64,000 nt of DNA from Archilochus colubris (lineage: Eukaryota > Chordata > Aves > Apodiformes > Trochilidae): positions 70,217,709 to 70,281,708 of the forward strand of contig CM041084.1 of the NCBI GenBank assembly GCA_023079485.1, given 5' to 3'. A program made the translations under genes and the position numbers. Of the stretch, positions 1 to 12,659 are shown in pieces; position 1 is the stretch's first letter, and each line of letters begins with the position of its first letter. A model generated the notes under the pieces. The model was not told the origin of the DNA, ran no database searches, and saw nothing but the letters and a program-made list of their open reading frames with translations.

Positions 1-2511
1 TTAGATGCACACAGATCTTACCTGCCATTGACATGACTTGGCACATGAATGTCTGTTAGATTTCACTGCATTTTAATTTCCAAGTAATTTTCTTTCTTGA
101 CATTGACTAGCAGTCCAACCATCTTGGCACTGATGGTGAAAATATGTTGTTGTGGCTCTTCTTTAAGGTCATTTTCTGTAGTTCTCATGGCTCACCAGAA
201 AATACTCCCAAGATTTCTGAAACAGCTGATAGCATAAGAGATTTACTGCACAGGTACCCATGAGGAAGAGCCCTGCGCTTTCTAAGCTGTGCTCTAGTCC
301 AGTCTCCCCTCAGCACCTCATGTATCAGACTAATTACTTCAGGTCTACAAGTTTCCATATTTGGGCATTTACCATTTTGAGAAGGGTCACTCCAGCCTGT
401 TTGAATCCCAAGAGCTTGCACCCGAACCAAGGAAATAACTCTGCTTTAAATACCTTTCCATATCTGCACCTTATTTTTTTTTTTTCTTTCTTCCTTCCTT
501 TTTTTTTCCCCCAGGCAGATATAATTTCAGTTTGTAGGAGCAATGTTTTGTTTTGGTTTTTTTCTTCACGGTTGGTGTGTTTTATGACAATAAGAGCCAG
601 AAACAGAAGAAACTGGTGGACTGAGAGTGGTTTCCCGCTACTTCAGCACCCACAACCAATATTTGCAATCAGAAAATTTTCAGTTTCCATAGAATTCCAT
701 TAAGAGATAAGTCCTGAAGTAAATTGGTTCAGCAGGTAGGCATTGAAAATGGAAAAGTGTCTTAATCCAGCAGTTCCAGTTCAATTACAGTGTGGATGGC
801 TGAGATATTTCGTGATTATGAAAAAAACTCTCAAACAACAAGACAAAGCATAGGATTATTTGTGAATGCCACATGGCTGTGTTTTGCCATATGGATGCTG
901 GACTACACTGTAATGAGAAGTATTTTTAAAGCAAATAAAAATGTTGCTTCTGCAAACATAGGTGCTTAAATATTAATCAGCTCTCTACTACAATCCTGTT
1001 GAAATACTTAATGATTTTCTGGCTGTCACTCAGTGTAAATCTGACAGTGGTAATGAAATGCTGGTGTCAGCACTGCTTGTCAGTGGCCTGGGAGACTGCA
1101 GCAGGTGTCAGTCTCTTTTTTAAAAAAAATGATGTACCAACAACCAATTTATTCCCATCTGGAAGCCTACCGAGTCCTATGGAAATGCAAAGACCGAAGG
1201 CAAAGAACCAACATGACCCATCCTCTGCAGGCATTGTGTGTAACCCGTTCTCTTCCTCTGCTCAAGGCAGCCACTAGAAATTCCAGTGGGTGGTATGAAG
1301 CTGCCTTCCAAGCCCACTGCCACAGGAAAGGCCCAGTCTGAGAACATTTTATGTCTGAACTCTGGGATTTTCCCTTCAAGGTAAGAAGATGGGCCACAGG
1401 CTATTGATATGGGGTCTGGATAGGAAATGCATATTGTTTTGTAATCAAATGACATTTTAATACAGCTACTTCTGCAGCACAGCTAGACTTCTTGTGAAGT
1501 GTGTGAAGCTTTTTTAGCCCTGAAACTTTATCTAGAGAACCTCTTATAGACTTGGTAGACATGAGAAACAAGTATAAAAATGATATTTGCCTCTAATTCT
1601 ATTTGTATTACTGAGCTTTAAGCACAGAGAAAGCAAGAACACCATTTATATCTAACACCTTAGCCAAAGGAATACGTGTGGAAAAAGGCAATAAAATTTC
1701 CATATTCTCTTTGATATTTTTGGTATATTATAGACCGTGCTAATGTAAAACTAAATGCATACATAATTAAAGTCTGTATGGATTAAAAATTAAGCTAAAA
1801 ACCACCTACAGTAGGATGGATGGCTCTTTTTTTCTTTTTCTTTCAGATCTTAATGATAACTGTTCTGGAAAAAACACTGCAGTTTTACCATGATTTCCAG
1901 TTTACGGAGATATAAAAATATTAAAAGGTTTTTTTTGTTACTGCTTTTAGTATTATTCTGTCTCAGAAGGGCCCAAATACTTGTATGCATTTAACGTATG
2001 AGCATTTCTTTTCCTCAACTGCGTGCATTTTGAAAGCCTCTTCTGTTTATTATTATGAACTGGAAAACATATTCTTATAGTAATAATGAAGTATTGGCTG
2101 GAAGATTGGGTGTGCCAGCTGTGAGGGCTTGTTCTTGTATCAGAAGGAGCTAATTCATTAGGTGGCTTTAGTGTGGCTGACAAGAAGCACCCGTGTTTGT
2201 CAGGTGTTTCAGTCTGGGGGTGGCATTGAATTGGGTGAGTGAAATGGGAACACTGGCTACAGTGACACTATAATCAGTAGATTTTACCTTGTCTCATACT
2301 GGTCCTGGCTGGAGGTTGGCCACACTTGCTGCAAAAGTCCTCTGAGGCCTCCTTCTAGGAGAAATGCACAGGGAAGCTCCTCTTGGCTGCTGGAGGCAGG
2401 ATGCTGCTGGAACAAGGTCCCATGTGCCCCAGCTGACATCTGCCTGCTGTGTGATGTGCAGTGCACGAGTAGCCTGCTGTCTCTCTCTCTGTTGCAGACA
2501 GACAAGGGTAG
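1..2511. other. Unique AT-rich DNA, no gene seen
   Basis: Only short chance frames. One notable item is an almost uninterrupted 45-nt pyrimidine tract (about 468-512) ending in CAGG at 512-515, which would make a strong splice acceptor on the plus strand, but no matching coding exon follows. Confidence 0.7.
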
Positions 2512-3055
2512 TATCACAGAATCATAGCATAGATGAAGCAGGAAGGGACCTCTGGAGGTTATCTTGGCCAACATCCCTTGCTTAAGCAGGGCCCAGCTGG
2601 GGCTGGTTGCCCAGGACCACATCCAGGCAGCTTTTGAATAACACTAAAGATGGAGATTCTCCAACCAGATGGAGATTCTCCAACCTCTCTGGGCAACCTG
2701 TACCAATGCTTGGTCACCCTCACCGTGAAAAAGTATTTCCTGATGTTCAGAGGGAATCTCCCATGTTTCAGGTTTTGCTCATTGCCTCCACTGTCACTGG
2801 GCACCACTGAAAAGAGCCTGGCTCTGTCTTCCTTGCATACTCTCTTCAGTTATTTTTATACATTCATGAGATCCCACTGGAGCCTGGTCTTCTCCAGGCT
2901 TAATGGCCTCACCTCTCTGACTTTTTTTTTGCAGGAGAGGTGTTCCACTTTCTTCATCACCTTGGTGGGCCTTCACTAGGCTCTCTCCACTATGTCCATA
3001 TTTCTCTTGGACTGGGGAGCCCAGAACTGGGCACAGGAGTCCCTAACATAGTGCT
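2512..3055 (-). mobile_element. CR1 LINE, 5'-truncated 3' end
   Basis: Read on the plus strand it opens with CACAGAATCATAG, the reverse complement of the CR1 terminal tail, then continues through the CR1 3' UTR into the end of ORF2. The minus-strand frame keeps the typical CR1 C-terminal words (FPLNIRKYFFTVRVTKHWYR and LPREV). Stops and frameshifts show it is inactive. A 19-bp unit starting AGATGGAG is perfectly duplicated at 2648-2666 and 2667-2685, a private duplication in this copy. The inner end near 3055 is approximate. Confidence 0.85.
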
Positions 3056-6000
3056 GTCCCTATTATAGCACCTTGTGCTGAAACAGTTTGGAGTGATTAT
3101 GGTGACCAGCCTTCTGGGACTGGTGAATCAGCTGGAGAGGAGCCCTGGGAACTGATTCTCTCCCATGGCTACAGGGCCATGAGGCTGGAGAGCAATTTGT
3201 GGTGCTCATGCTGACTGCTGTGTGGGACAGGATGGTCCAGTAAGGGTGCTTTGCTCATGTCCTGCCCCAGAGGAGATGAAGGCTGTCACTCTGAGCAGTG
3301 CACAGTGCTTGGGCAATCCATGGCTGGTTGCCATCAGATAGCCTGGTGTGGTGCTGGGGTTGCTGCTGCCATCCTTTCTGAGCAACAGCATGGTGGAATC
3401 ACAGGGAGGCAGCTGTGTTTGCTCTTCCCTTTTTCCCCTCACTTTTTCCAGCCTCTGAAAATATCAACAGCAGTTTGACCTTTCGTGCAGCCTCATTTCT
3501 CCATTATCCCTCCCCTTCTGTCCAGCCTGCTGAGATGTCTTTGCCTTTCCATTTTCCCAGAAAAAGTTGCCACCCCCTTCACTGCTGCCTTCTCCTTCCC
3601 TTTTCCTAGGACCCTAGACAATTATTATTATTATTTGTTGAGGATGAGAAAGATGCTATCTATAATTAAATTAGCCTATGGGTTCTACATTTATATATTT
3701 TTATGAAATAAGCTATGTTTGACAAAAACAAATTAAGTTAATACATACAGATAAAATTAGTACGCTGGGCCACAGATAAAGCTGACCTGCATGTTGAGGT
3801 ATGTTTATGCATTTTTCCTCTCTTACTATAACTGTGAAATAAGCAGAAAACCAAAATGTTGAAATAAGAATTAATATAATATTGTTATTCTGTAAACAGG
3901 AGTCTACATAATCTTAAGGATCAGAAATGGTATACAGCCACACTGGAAGAATAAAAGAAACACATTTCTAAGGAAAAAACATTCTAAAAGAAATCACTGT
4001 ATTTTATCTTAATACACTAACACAGCTAAGGCACAGAAATAACCTTGCATATATGCTCAAGTTTAACAATTAAAAGTTGCTGCCTTTGAAATTATAATTT
4101 GCTAATATTAAAATGTCTTTTATGAAATAAGTTTATTTGAAAAACTTACTAGTTATATATTCCCTTTAAAGTGTATCTAAAGTATACCAACCTTATTAGC
4201 TATAGAAAATATTCTTACCCCAGTCAGTCTGAAAGTGTTTCAAATAAAAAGCTTTCTATTTTCATTTGAAACTCAATCTACTTTTTAAAAAATATATACT
4301 AGATTTCAGAAAACAAAGGAAAGAAATTTTTCTGAGTAACTTGATTCTACTTTCCCCTCTCTGCCCCACTCTTCAGATCTCCTTTGTTTGAGAGCTGCTG
4401 TTGCTGAAGCTCCCTCCATGGGTTTTACCAAGAAGCTGACGCTCAGGGTGAGTAAGTAAGGGGTAAAGGTAGAAAGGTAGGAGGAGACATGGAGAGCCTT
4501 AGGAAATGGGGAGCAGAGCATACCTTGACTTCCTGAAGTTGATTGGTAGGAATCATTACCCTGTTCCCTGTGGAATGCAGTGAGTATGGATTTCCACTAG
4601 AAAAATGTGGGAGTATGTAATAGTGTCTTACACAAATCTAGGAACAGGGGAGTCAGAGGCAGTGCTCAAAGTTATCTGGTCAAAACATAGCTTTTTCTCT
4701 GGAGCTCCTGGCTTATGAATGATATGACCTAGCTTTTCAGAACTGTAGGGGTGTTAAGAAATTTCAGTTCTGTTCACCCACCGCAAGCATCCACTTTGCA
4801 TCAGCTGCCAATTGGTCATTGGTTATCTCTTCTTCTGAACCTGATGAAAAGTACAACCCTGGCTTCCCAGCCTTGAGCTTCTCAAGGGGAGAGGTGCTCA
4901 AAGCTTTCTTACTGATGGTGAAGTGGAGGCACAAAGGGTCAGATCTTGAGGCAGTATGAGCTGGCTGTTGCAAGGCGAGAGTCTCAAAATCCAGATTTTC
5001 ATCCTCATAAATAGAGGCATCCTGGCCTTGCAGCATTGCTAGCAGGATAAACTAATATGGATTAGCATGGTCTGGTGGTCCCATGTCCTTCTCTAAGCAT
5101 GGAGTAGTGATGTGGAAAGTCCTGGGATGTTTCTTCGCCATATTGTGAACTCCTGACAGTCTGATGTTGAGGTGGAGCCTGGTCAGAAAGCTCCTGTGTT
5201 GCAGAGTTGGTTGTGTTACACAGGAGAAGCCTGTAGCAATGGATGAGCAGTGGGCAGAGACGTAAAGTAGGAAAAAGCACCGAGGAGAGAAGGTCGGTGG
5301 TTGCCTGGGGTGGGGCAACTCTGCCCCAGGTGCTGTGTGGTTTCTTCTGCAGGGACTCCCCATTTCATCTGGGCCATGAGTGGTAGGGAAATGGAGGGGA
5401 GGATAGAAGGGATTTGCTTTTTGATGTGGGATTTGAGAAACAAACCAACCACAAAAGCAACAGAAAATTGCAATGAGTGAGGAAATGTTTTGTGTTCCAT
5501 TGCATGCTCTGCTTTTCCAGGAACTGCTTTGCTGCTTTTCAGAAGGGAGGCAGAGAGGAACATGAGAATGAGGCTGAGAGCTTCATTTCTCAGACAGTAT
5601 CATATTTTGGATGCTGACAGGCTTTAACATGAATTATTGTCATCCAAGTTCACTGCTTGGTTGAATTTTTTTGTCTACCCCAAGTGTCCCTCAAATGTAC
5701 TTGTTCCACAAGGCTTGTCATCTAAGCACCACTGCAATAACAGAAATCTCTTGTTGTATACTCTTCATTCATAGTAAAAAAATGGCATTGGTGTTACTCA
5801 TCAATTTAGTGGCTTCAGAACAGTTTCTAAGTACACTCAAGAAGGGCTTTTCTCATGTGCACCTGAGTCAAGAAGTACAGCAACAAGAGAAGTTGTTTCA
5901 TTAATTTCAGTCACTCACCCTTAGTGGGGGTACAGTTTCAATGCTGTCATGTTACATTAGTCAATATTTATCTACTGAAAGAATCAAAACAGAAGAGCCT

Positions 6001-9000
6001 CACTTTTTGCTTAATCGTGTTATTTTATCAGTCATTCTGCCTTTGGCCATTTCTATTTATATGTGGATTGACCATGTGTTATGGTAGATATGTTTAGAAT
6101 TCTGCTAAGACATCTGTGTTATATTTTAAAAATAGTATTTCCCTTTAATGAGAGCAATGGTGCCAACAGGCCTGGCACTCAAAGTCTCAAGTGTTCTCCT
6201 TGATGGCAGTAGGAGGCAAATAAGACCAGACCTTTCCAATTTGCTTTTTTTCCTCTGGATGAGCTATTCTTTCTGTGTTTATTCGGTACGCAGTATTAGA
6301 GTGGTATTTAGTTTGTAATCTGTTCAATCAAATGAGATCGGAGTGCTGATTTTGTTTAAGTCTGTGGTGATGAGAGCTGCTTGCAGGAAGATACTTCTTT
6401 GCAGAAGGGACATGACTGAATAATTAATCGAACAATGATTAATTATTATTTTCAGGCAGCAGGAGAGGGAGCTCAAAAGAATAAACACTCAGGGTATTTC
6501 TCATTAATTGAGAAGTCACTTTTATAAGAACAATAAAGAAATCACTTGTCAGAAGATAATTCAAATTTAGCTAAGCCTTGATTCTGTAGTGTCAAATTTG
6601 CTGTCTTTGGTGGCTGATATTATGGTTTTAGATTAGCAGCATTGTTCTTTAACATTTGGTCTTGGAGTTTGATTGCCTAAGAATTAAACTTTCATTTAAA
6701 AATAAAAAAGGAGCTTTCTGCAGTGTAGAGGAGGACTTGAAGCAAACTGTGTTTAGTGTTGAGTTATTGGGTTGATGGGACCTAAGGAGCATTTATGATG
6801 TGGATAACCCATTTGCCACTGCTGGTGGTGGTCCATATAGGCATGCAGATGTCCAGCAAAGACAGCAGCTGAACATGTGCCATCTCCAAATCATGACCTG
6901 TGTTGCCTGATAATTCCTCAGCTCCCATGCCCCTGCTGTTGCTCGTATTTGTGCTGTTGGATGCTGGAAAACCACACACTCATTGATCATGGGTGAGCTT
7001 ATGTGTAAGCGTGGGTCAAATCATAATAAATCAGACCTTTATTTAAGCTAGTGGGAAGATATTACAGTCTTTGTATGGTTAAGCAGAATTTATAGCATCC
7101 CCTCTGTCTGCTACTGTGTTTTGTTTGATGTTGAAATGTGAGGAGACTGTGGATAATGTGAATGCAAAGTTTAATATCAGTTTTGTTGTAAAAAAGCTGA
7201 TTTTTTCCACTATGGATAGCTAGCATGGGATACTTACTGTGCTCTGAAGCCTTAGCTGAAACAAGACATCTGTATTTCTTACCCTGTGCTAGCAAGATGA
7301 GTTCAGCATTTTACCCCATACCTGTTTGTAAACTTGTAACTTGCCCAGAAATGAACTACAGGAGCTTTGTCTTCATTAAACTTTGAATCAAACCAGCAAA
7401 TTTAGCCAGCTTTAAAAATGCATCTTCTTTATTTGTGAATACCAGTCTCTAAATACTACCTTAATACTCTTGAGTATTCTTTTCCATTGTGGTGACCATA
7501 TTCTTCCCTGAGCAGTTCTGTGGCTTGTCCTCAGTCCCATGCCAGTACCACCAGTGCTTATCCTAAGATCACAGCACAGTGTAGGAGAGAGAGAAACTCA
7601 TGAAACCAGAAGAATTAATGCCTGTATAGAATTTTTTTAGGATATTGCATCACTACTGCTGTGCAAAAGTAGGGAAAGAGAATAAGCAATGGGAGGGAAC
7701 TGACAACAGAAGCAATGACTTGTAGTATTTTGCTTAATGAGACTAGAAAAAGAATTATGGGGAAGTATTGCCTGATAGGGAGTATCTTGTCTTCCATCAG
7801 AGGATGTTTTAAAAATAAACAAAGCTAAGGTGTTCCTATTAACTGTTATGCTAGCATGACTTCAGGGGATGGAAAGTGGGGGTTTGCATGCATCTAGGGG
7901 CCCATTGGTGCTAGGAAGTTTCTACCAAAAAGCCCTATTTGTCCATGCTAATTATGTACACTTGACTTCACACCTCAAAAATACTTTGACCTCTATGATG
8001 AGGCATTTCAGTCATTCTGTGTCTTACCACGCAGAGCTTTTATTCAAATATGCAAAGAAAATTCTGCAGTCTCTCCATGAAGAAGTAGTCTTCATCTATT
8101 ACTCGCGGTTTTCATGGCTGTAGACAAAATAACAGACAATAAAAAATATTTAGACAGCGTTAAAAAAGGCTAAAAAGATAAACCAACAGGTATTTTGAAA
8201 ATGAGTATTTATAGCTATATTGATCTCTGGTCTAAACACATTGCATGCCATAGAATTCAGTGTAATTATGCTCTCTTGTACCAGCAGTGATTATGACCCA
8301 AGAGCAAAAAGAAAAACAAAAACATTTCTGGCATGTTTGAATCAGGTTTGTTTTGGTAATAACTTCTTTCTCAGCAGTGTACATCAAAACAAAGCGATTG
8401 TTATGTTCTCAGTGAGAAATGTATTTATATACCATGACACTAGCAGTACTGAATCATGGTGTTCTTCCAGCTCTCCTCAAAACAGCAGTCTGCCTAAAAG
8501 TATTTAAGAAAATACAGCTATTATTGTTTTCTTACATGTTTTTGTACACTGAATATGGGAAGTCCAAAAACACAGCAGGAGTCTTGCTGACACTTTTGTT
8601 TTCATACAAGTGCAATTTACTGTAATTTGTTTTGAAAGGAGGATTGCTCTCCCATCAGGGAAAACCAGAGGTATCTCAGGAACATCAATAAAAAAAATAA
8701 GATATCCATTCTTTGGCCAGTTGATGGGCTGAGGATGCTTTGGGCTTGCTTGGAAAGATATTCAAGGCCATGATCTGCTCTCTGCTTCTCACAGGATACA
8801 GTTAGCAGCCTGCTGTGTTCCCTGCGGGGCTTTTTCTGAGTTCTGCCTTGACCAGAGCCATCTCTGAATGCTTTCATCACTGCTTTCCTGTGACCTTATA
8901 TCTTTCCTGACTCATCAGAACTTGTTTCATGTCAGGAGACTACTTTCTTTGGCATCATGCCTGCATCTAAGTAACTCCTCCCAAGGCTTTATTGGAGTAC

Positions 9001-12000
9001 TTCAGGGATGTTGCATTTTTGAGACCTCTCTTGGAATATATCTGTTTAACCAAATGAAGGCTGTTTTTACTCTTTAAATCTGGACAAGTGCCTGTGCCTT
9101 ACCAGGTGGACCTTGGAAGACTTTTCTTCCTGCTGGGCAGCTATTCCCACAGAAGGAGCTAATCTTTTATTGCTGTGAAAACTACTGTGAGGTATATAAT
9201 TTTGTAATGAAAGAGAGGAAAGCCTTTTTCCCTCCTAATCTTGTCTTCTCCAGTGAGCTATATGCCAGCCTCCTTCATAAGCCAGAGCAGTGCTTTTGGA
9301 GGGGCAAGCCCAAGGACCAGATACCAAGTCAATAGAGGTGGAGTGTGTCTGCCTTGCTACTCTCCTACTTCATGTGCTATGAACCAAAACTTACACCTAC
9401 AGGTCTGCTAAGCATTACTGCTCCAGTGGAGGGTGCTGTTGTCTATGTATTGTTCTTTCAGACTAAGGCCAGATGAAGTGCCCATCATCATTGCTTTATT
9501 CCTTAAAGTAGAGAGTGAGTATAAGCAGGCCTTCATTTCACTGTTAATGATTTTGCTGATCCAACAAATACTGATTCCTGGATCCAGTGGCTCAGTTTAA
9601 TCACCTATGAGACCCCCAGATTCTCTGGTTGCTCTTACCAAGACAAGGGAGCCATGACAGTATCTAAGTGGAATACCTGTATGGACAATATCAGCAACAG
9701 ACAGTGAGATGTTAATCCATGTTAACATATGATTTACAGCCCAAAGAGGCATAGGAAGTGGCAACAACTTCTGTGGCTAGTTCTGTAAAGCCAGGTAATA
9801 TGTTGTTTTGGGTGTGAGATGCAGTGTACAACAGAGCAGGGTCACAACATATAGAACTCATAGGTTTCACATTTAAACTATAATACTGATTGGAGAAGTG
9901 GAACAGATCACCCTCTAAGTGTGCAAATTAGAAGCCACCTTTCCCATTTTTTTCAGCTTTTCTTGATGAAAAGATATTAACTTGGCCTCAGGAAAATGAG
10001 CAGTTTAGCCTTGCTTTGGTCTGGTAAAACAATCTTCTTTTGTTAAACATCACAGAGACATACTTTTCCATCTCTTGTGAAATCTCTCTCTGGCCCCTGG
10101 TTGTACAAGTGGTAAGCTGCTTATATTGGGGGCTTATTTTGGGCTGCTTATCTTGCTTTATCTTTAAAAGCAACAGCAAAAATCTAGGCTTTTCTCTTTC
10201 TAGGTGAAGAGGAAAGAAACTTAGAAAAAGTTTATTGTTCCTGGCCCATAAAAGTTGCAGAGAATGGGCCCACGTTCTTGTTCACTTTTCCTGTAGATGT
10301 TGATTTATTGTTGGCACTTATCTGAACAGCCCTCTGTTCTCTCTAATAAGTTTTATTTGAAGAGAGAAACTGCTGAGGTGTGTGTATGAGTTCCCAAATC
10401 CATTCACAATGGCACAAGGAGTGATTTAGCAGGAAAACAGAGCCTGTCATCAAGGTGTTTTGCTCAACTGTTTCTGACAAGAAAGAGAAAATCCCCTGGC
10501 ATAGGGGTCAGCCCATCTCATGAGCCTGCCACTGGAGCTTGACCTTCCAATGGCATTCTCTTACCTTCTGGTAAGATAATTCTCCATTAGCTTTTCTGGA
10601 CAGGATACAAGTTGAAGGGAGAGCAGAGCTGAGTTTAGGCCCATATTCACAGCCAAGTGCATGCTGGATCACAAACCATCATTTCTGCATCAGGCACAGT
10701 ATTTGGTTTACAGCTCTGTCATAGCACAACACTCAAATTCCATCCCAGTTCCTGTGGCTTAAACTGTGTGGCTTCATAGGAGACTTCCTACTGCTCCAGA
10801 TCATCAGGTCCTACTTTTGGGGTGCAAGCACATCATACAGTCTCTTCAACAGACAAATCAATCTCCATTTAAAAGTAGTTAGATTTTCCTGCTCTCTTGC
10901 TTCTGTCTCCCATAAGAGGGCTGGTTGTGAATCAAATTGCATTAAGAGGCCTAATTTGCAGTTTATTCACTACCTGTCTTTATCCTCTGGCTCTTTGGTT
11001 TGAATAGTTATTTTCTCTATCTCATTCACAATGTTTCATGTGTTCATAAAACACAGCTCTGACACCTGCCAACCTTATTTTCCTGTTCTTTTTTTCTAGG
11101 CAGAACAAGGCAATTTTTGTGTTCTGTTGTAATGCAGGGCTTCCACTTTCTCTGATAAGTTTGGTAGCTGATGTTTGAGCATCTTTCTTGTAAATTATTG
11201 ATGCTTTGTTTCTTAGCTTATGCTATCCTTCCCTTAGACTTCTCCACCCTCACATGCTGTTCCTGATCACATTAATCCAGCAGCATTCAAAAATTGCTTG
11301 AGAACAGTTTAAGGTTTGCAGAAAGCTGGCTGTATGTTGAGTACCACAGGTTAATTCCTGTGAATTAAAAAAGTCCTTCTATTTTTGCATGATAGGGTCA
11401 ATGAGTGTAATTTAGAAATTATAACCCCATAAGAACAGCATCTTTGTTGGTATTGATGGCTAACCATGAAAAGAGGTAATACAACAGACCAACACAAGTA
11501 CCTTAATTTCTTTCAACCAAAGAGCTATTAAAAAGCTGTTAAAGATTTTTTAAAGTGTATCAGCACAGAGACACTCTTTACGAAGACTTACATTATTTTT
11601 ATGGCTTATCAAGTGCAGTTTGTAGGCTGATATTTGAAAATAGGCATGTGGAAGTGCTAATTTGAAAACATTAGGCCTTGTATGATAGTAAAATAACCTG
11701 GCCTCTGCAAGCATGTATATCACCAGACTGTATGCATGGTGATGCTGCCCATGTGAAACGAGAACCACTGGCAGTGTCTCTTCAAAATTAGATTGTCAAG
11801 GGCAGGGACTTTCTTCTTTATTAGAGTGTAAAGCTTTGTGTGTCCTTTTGACATCCTGTAAACAGTGCAACAGGGCTCTGCTCATTTTCTTCCTCATATA
11901 GTAGCAGTTTCTGTCACAGCAATAGGCAAGGATAAACTCAGTAACATATGAAGATTAAGGTGGGATGCTGGAGTTGGCTGATACAGACCTTTTATTATGC

Positions 12001-12659
12001 ACAAGCTCTAGCTGAGAGATGCCGGTGAAGCAGTTATTTAGACTCTGAAAATGCTTACCCGTGTATATTTGCTCTTCCTACCCACTAGAAATCATTCAAA
12101 ATGAGCTGGGAGATGGAATTATCAAGAAAAATATGACTGTAACCATAGACTGAACACAGCTTGAGAAAATACAGGTGGCTTTTTCAGGATGGGGGAGAAG
12201 AAACTGAGTGATAATTGGAATTTTATTTTTGAAGGTCAGTTTTCTCATTGCTGGGTCAGCTGTCCAAGCAGTGTTCCTACAGTAATCTCTTGACTAAGGA
12301 CATAAATCCATCCATGTAGCTCATGCTGCTCTTTGTTTTTTTAGCATTGACAAGAATGGGGTAGCCTACCAAACTTTATTGTTCTTGTCAGATGAAGGGT
12401 ACTGACTATGGAATTATAGATATCCTCAGGAAACAGAATTGCATGGCCCCTGCAAAATCTTTTCTGCTCTAGTGGTTTTCATCCTTGAGGTAGTAGTGAA
12501 GTGTGATGCTGATGTACTGGGCATAACTGTTACCTCAGCATTTGCTAGCTATGCTCTGCGTGGAATTTCAGATCCTCTGTCATCTGTGCTGTCAGATTAA
12601 GTCTTCTTTTCTAACATCTGGGCACCGAGGGTTTGTATCAACCATGAACCAATGGTGGA
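3056..12659. other. Unique AT-rich DNA, no gene seen
   Basis: About 9.6 kb with only short frames and no recognisable protein, RNA gene or young transposon. A minus-strand frame of 90 codons with an ATG (5036-4764) is the most coding-like, but it matches nothing I know. An ATT trinucleotide run is at about 3620. The 6.4-kb inverted repeat is listed separately. Confidence 0.7.
6419..6447. promoter_or_regulatory. Perfect inverted repeat of homeodomain-type sites around a SOX-like core
   Basis: AATAATTAATC (6419-6429) and its exact reverse complement GATTAATTATT (6437-6447) flank the 7-nt loop GAACAAT. The arms contain TAATTA homeodomain cores, and the loop contains AACAAT, a SOX-type core. A second weaker inverted repeat, TTCTCA-TTAAT-TGAGAA, is at 6498-6514. 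Regulatory function is inference from motif content only. Confidence 0.3.

Noticed and set aside
468..515. Strong splice-acceptor-like pyrimidine tract followed by CAGG
   Set aside because: Could serve a non-coding RNA, but no exon, donor or protein evidence accompanies it; T-rich tracts are common here.
4764..5036. 90-codon minus-strand ATG frame with acidic and serine-rich text
   Set aside because: Somewhat coding-like, but no family match and no clear splice or UTR features. Not supportable as a gene.
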